Assembly: GCA_002722245.1 (NCBI GenBank)
Contig: PBLA01000019.1
Coordinates: 85,036-149,035, forward strand
Origin: Flavobacteriales bacterium
GTDB taxonomy: Bacteria; Bacteroidota; Bacteroidia; Flavobacteriales_C; GCA-002722245
Length of the DNA stretch: 64,000 nt
Direction: 5' to 3'
Shown here: one piece after another, positions 61,802 to 64,000 of the stretch
Numbering within the stretch: position 1 is the stretch's first letter
Layout of the letters: the number at the start of each line of letters is the position of its first letter
Translations under genes and position numbers: made by a program
The notes under the pieces: generated by a model
What the model was told of the DNA's origin: nothing
Databases searched by the model: none
The model's input: only the letters and a program-made list of their open reading frames with translations

Positions 61802-63208
61802 ATGGGAAAAACACTATTTGACAAAATATACGACAAGCACGTAGTAGAATCCATACCAGATGGTCCCGATGTATTTTACATCGATGTGCAATACATACAC
61901 GAAGTAACCTCACCACAAGCATTTGATGGTCTAAGAAAAAGAGGAATTCCTGTTGCACGACCAAAACAAGTATGTGCAACTGCCGATCACAACGTACCAA
62001 CCGAAAACCAGCACCTACCAATACAAAATGACCTATCACGTCATCAAGTAGCAACTCTGGTAAAAAACTGCGAAGAATTTGGTATTGAACTTTACGGATT
62101 GGAACACCCCTATCAAGGAATAGTCCATGTAGTAGGTCCTGAACTCGGAGTAACACAACCAGGAATGACAATGGTATGTGGAGATTCCCATACCTCAACC
62201 CACGGAGCCTTTGGAGCAATTGCCTTTGGAGTAGGAACCTCTGAAGTAGAAATGGTTCTTGCCACCCAATGCCTCATGCAATCTCGTCCCAAAAGAATGA
62301 GAATAACCGTAGATGGTGAAGTACAAAAAGGAGTAACCGCAAAAGACATCGTGCTTTATGTCATCTCCAAAATAACCGCAGCAGGAGGAACAGGATACTT
62401 CATAGAATTTGCGGGGTTAGCCTTTACAAACCTTACCATGGAAGGAAGAATGACCGTATGTAATATGTCCATTGAAATGGGAGCCCGAGGAGGACTAATC
62501 GCACCCGATGAAACCACCTTCGAATACGTAAAAGGACGAGAATTTGCACCCAAAGGAGAAAACTGGGACAAAGCCATCACCGAATGGAAAGAACTATACA
62601 GCGACGAAGACGCCGTATTTGACAAAGAATACAACTTTGACGCCGCCGACATAGAACCCATGATCACCTATGGAACCAATCCAGGAATGGGAATTGGAAT
62701 TACACAAAAAATACCAACCGCAGCAGAAATCGGCGCTACCACCGAAAAAGAAGTAGAATCCTTCGATAAAGCCATGAACTACATGGACTTTAAACCAGGT
62801 GAAGCCATGCTCGGAAAACCCGTAGACTATGTATTTGTAGGATCATGTACCAACGCCAGAATTGAAGACTTCAGAGAAGTTGCAGAAGTTGTGAAAGGAA
62901 AACAAAAAGCATCAAACGTAACCGCTTGGCTAGTTCCCGGATCAAAACAAGTAGAAAAAGCCATTTATGATGAAGGAATTGCCGACATCATAGAAGCCGC
63001 AGGATTTAAAATTCGCCAGCCCGGATGCTCCGCATGTTTAGCCATGAACGATGATAAAGTTCCAGCAGAAGCCTATTGCGTAAGTACATCGAACAGAAAC
63101 TTCGAAGGCCGCCAAGGACCAGGAGCACGAACAATGCTCGCATCCCCGGCAACAGCAGCAGCAACAGCCATAGCAGGAAAAATTGCGAACCCCGCAGACC
63201 TATTGTAA
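61802..63208 (+). CDS. leuC: 3-isopropylmalate dehydratase large subunit
   Basis: 468 aa aconitase-family enzyme converting 2- to 3-isopropylmalate with LeuD. The 4Fe-4S ligands are in [10 protein letters not shown] (Cys near 349) and [10 protein letters not shown] (two Cys near 408-411). Other hallmarks: [16 protein letters not shown] and [20 protein letters not shown] segments. Length equals that of E. coli LeuC (466). 57 bp after leuA and 18 bp before leuD. Confidence 0.95.
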   Translation: MGKTLFDKIYDKHVVESIPDGPDVFYIDVQYIHEVTSPQAFDGLRKRGIPVARPKQVCATADHNVPTENQHLPIQNDLSRHQVATLVKNCEEFGIELYGLEHPYQGIVHVVGPELGVTQPGMTMVCGDSHTSTHGAFGAIAFGVGTSEVEMVLATQCLMQSRPKRMRITVDGEVQKGVTAKDIVLYVISKITAAGGTGYFIEFAGLAFTNLTMEGRMTVCNMSIEMGARGGLIAPDETTFEYVKGREFAPKGENWDKAITEWKELYSDEDAVFDKEYNFDAADIEPMITYGTNPGMGIGITQKIPTAAEIGATTEKEVESFDKAMNYMDFKPGEAMLGKPVDYVFVGSCTNARIEDFREVAEVVKGKQKASNVTAWLVPGSKQVEKAIYDEGIADIIEAAGFKIRQPGCSACLAMNDDKVPAEAYCVSTSNRNFEGRQGPGARTMLASPATAAATAIAGKIANPADLL

Positions 63209-63226
63209 ACAATAAAGCGAAAAGAA

Positions 63227-63811
63227 ATGGAAAAATTTAACACCATAATATCCCCCGCAGTTCCCGTAACCACCGAGAACATAGACACCGATCAGATTAT
63301 TCCCGCACGGTTTCTAAAAGCCACCACCAGAGAAGGATTTGGAGACAATCTTTTTAGAGACTGGCGTTTTGATGAAAACAACAACCCCATAACCTCCTTT
63401 CCATTAGAAAACCCAAAATACTCAGGAAACATACTCATAGCAGGAAAAAACTTTGGGTGCGGATCCTCCAGAGAGCACGCAGCGTGGGCAATTGCAGACT
63501 ATGGATTTAAAGTAGTGATATCATCAGAATTTGCGGACATATTTAACAACAACGCCCTTAACAACGGTGTATTAACCGTTACCGTGTCCCCAAACTTTTT
63601 AGCAGCCGCATTTGCAGCCATAGAGTCCGATAATAATACAGGAATCAAAGTAGATTTAGAAAATCAATACGTAGAATTAATCGCTACAGGAGAAAAAGAA
63701 TCCTTTGAAATTAATGGATACCGAAAAGAATGTCTATTAAACGGATACGATAACATTGACTATCTCTTGGCACAAAAAGATAAAATCGAAGCCTACGAAA
63801 CCGCTCGATAA
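63227..63811 (+). CDS. leuD: 3-isopropylmalate dehydratase small subunit
   Basis: 194 aa swivel domain partner of LeuC. Motifs [16 protein letters not shown] and [17 protein letters not shown] are diagnostic. Length is normal. Last gene of the leu run in the window; leuB is not seen before the edge and is separated by a terminator and repeats if it follows. Confidence 0.95.
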   Translation: MEKFNTIISPAVPVTTENIDTDQIIPARFLKATTREGFGDNLFRDWRFDENNNPITSFPLENPKYSGNILIAGKNFGCGSSREHAAWAIADYGFKVVISSEFADIFNNNALNNGVLTVTVSPNFLAAAFAAIESDNNTGIKVDLENQYVELIATGEKESFEINGYRKECLLNGYDNIDYLLAQKDKIEAYETAR

Positions 63812-63830
63812 AAACAACACGAAACACAAT

Positions 63831-63867
63831 AAAAAACCGAAACAAAACACCTGTTTCGGTTTTTTTA
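63831..63867 (+). terminator. Terminator after leuD
   Basis: ACCGAAACA/TGTTTCGGT, a 9-bp stem extended by A-T pairs, with seven T, 20 bp past the leuD stop. It suggests the leu transcript ends here without leuB. Confidence 0.88.
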
Positions 63868-63903
63868 TTTCAACCCGCCCCCTTCCAAAAAACCACCACA
63901 CAA

Positions 63904-64000
63904 ACCGCTCCCCTTCCCAAGGGGAGCTGCCCAAAGGGCTGAGGGGATCTCACACACTCTAAAAAACACCACACAAACCGCTCCCCTTTCCAAGGGGAGC
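63904..64000. repeat. Two more copies of the palindromic element, running off the window
   Basis: Copies start at 63904 and 63977 (spacing 73). The first matches copies 2 and 5 of the 57847-58172 array at all but a few positions over 45 bp; the second is cut by the window end. A weak decayed unit may precede at about 63873. This shows the element is dispersed and tends to cluster in tandem. Confidence 0.85.

Noticed and set aside
63737..63962. Short frames on both strands after leuD
   Set aside because: They cover the terminator and palindromic repeats and have no protein features.

Overview
The window is a stretch of chromosome from a low-GC member of the Bacteroidota, most likely Flavobacteriales of the Cryomorphaceae/Crocinitomicaceae type. 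The assignment rests on protein families nearly confined to that phylum (DUF4836 and DUF5106 lipoproteins, membrane-anchored MutS-like protein, small protein ahead of mutL, BamA-like lipoprotein next to a SpoU methylase), on exact copies of the Bacteroidota promoter box TAnnTTTG a short distance before several start codons, and on the near absence of Shine-Dalgarno sequences. I see no rRNA, CRISPR array, insertion sequence or prophage. Coding density is high and the content is mostly housekeeping.

Layout. 1-9.6 kb: end of an alpha/beta hydrolase gene, long RelA/SpoT, topoisomerase IV (parE, parC), a small membrane protein, DUF58 and VanZ-like proteins. 9.7-11.1 kb: a secreted protein made of ten YD-like repeats, then an unusual tRNA-Arg whose 3' half is duplicated nearby in inverted and direct orientation. 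11.2-17.1 kb: BASS transporter, LMW phosphatase/RsmI-like methylase pair, a lipoprotein, pbpC and a DUF2233 protein. 17.1-23.8 kb, minus strand: acylphosphatase-cutA-truA-ABC exporter, then a separately promoted DUF4836 lipoprotein with a LolD/FtsX-type ABC pair. 23.8-25.0 kb: DUF2461 and a YfcE-like phosphoesterase. 25.1-30.3 kb, minus: tightly overlapping trmH-like/asnB/iron-type ABC importer. 30.3-38.9 kb: BamA-like protein, small proteins, MutS-like protein, MATE pump, bioF, bioB.

39.2-43.3 kb, minus strand: HPt protein, response regulator, DUF547, radical SAM ArsS, glycosyltransferase, ArsM. This is an arsenosugar-type biosynthesis cluster with a phosphorelay pair at its head. 43.7-50.3 kb: tRNA-His, a copper-type P-ATPase, dapB, a DUF5106 thioredoxin-like protein, a cysteine-less ArsC-like protein and sucC. 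50.6-57.8 kb, plus: small membrane protein, mutL and two rhomboids coupled by stop/start overlaps, then a heptose-kinase-like PfkB enzyme, TrkH and a lipoprotein. 57.8-58.2 kb: a 71-bp tandem array of a palindromic element that recurs at the right edge of the window. 58.2-59.8 kb: a helical-repeat protein. 60.6-63.8 kb: leuA-leuC-leuD.

The most unexplained stretch is the 830-bp gap before leuA. It holds an operator-flanked promoter box, a possible structured RNA of about 310 nt with distant ends that pair, and an intrinsic terminator. The next most interesting are the strand-asymmetric substitutions in the 71-bp array, the tRNA-Arg locus and the arsenosugar cluster. All comparisons were made by eye; no searches or folding programs were run.
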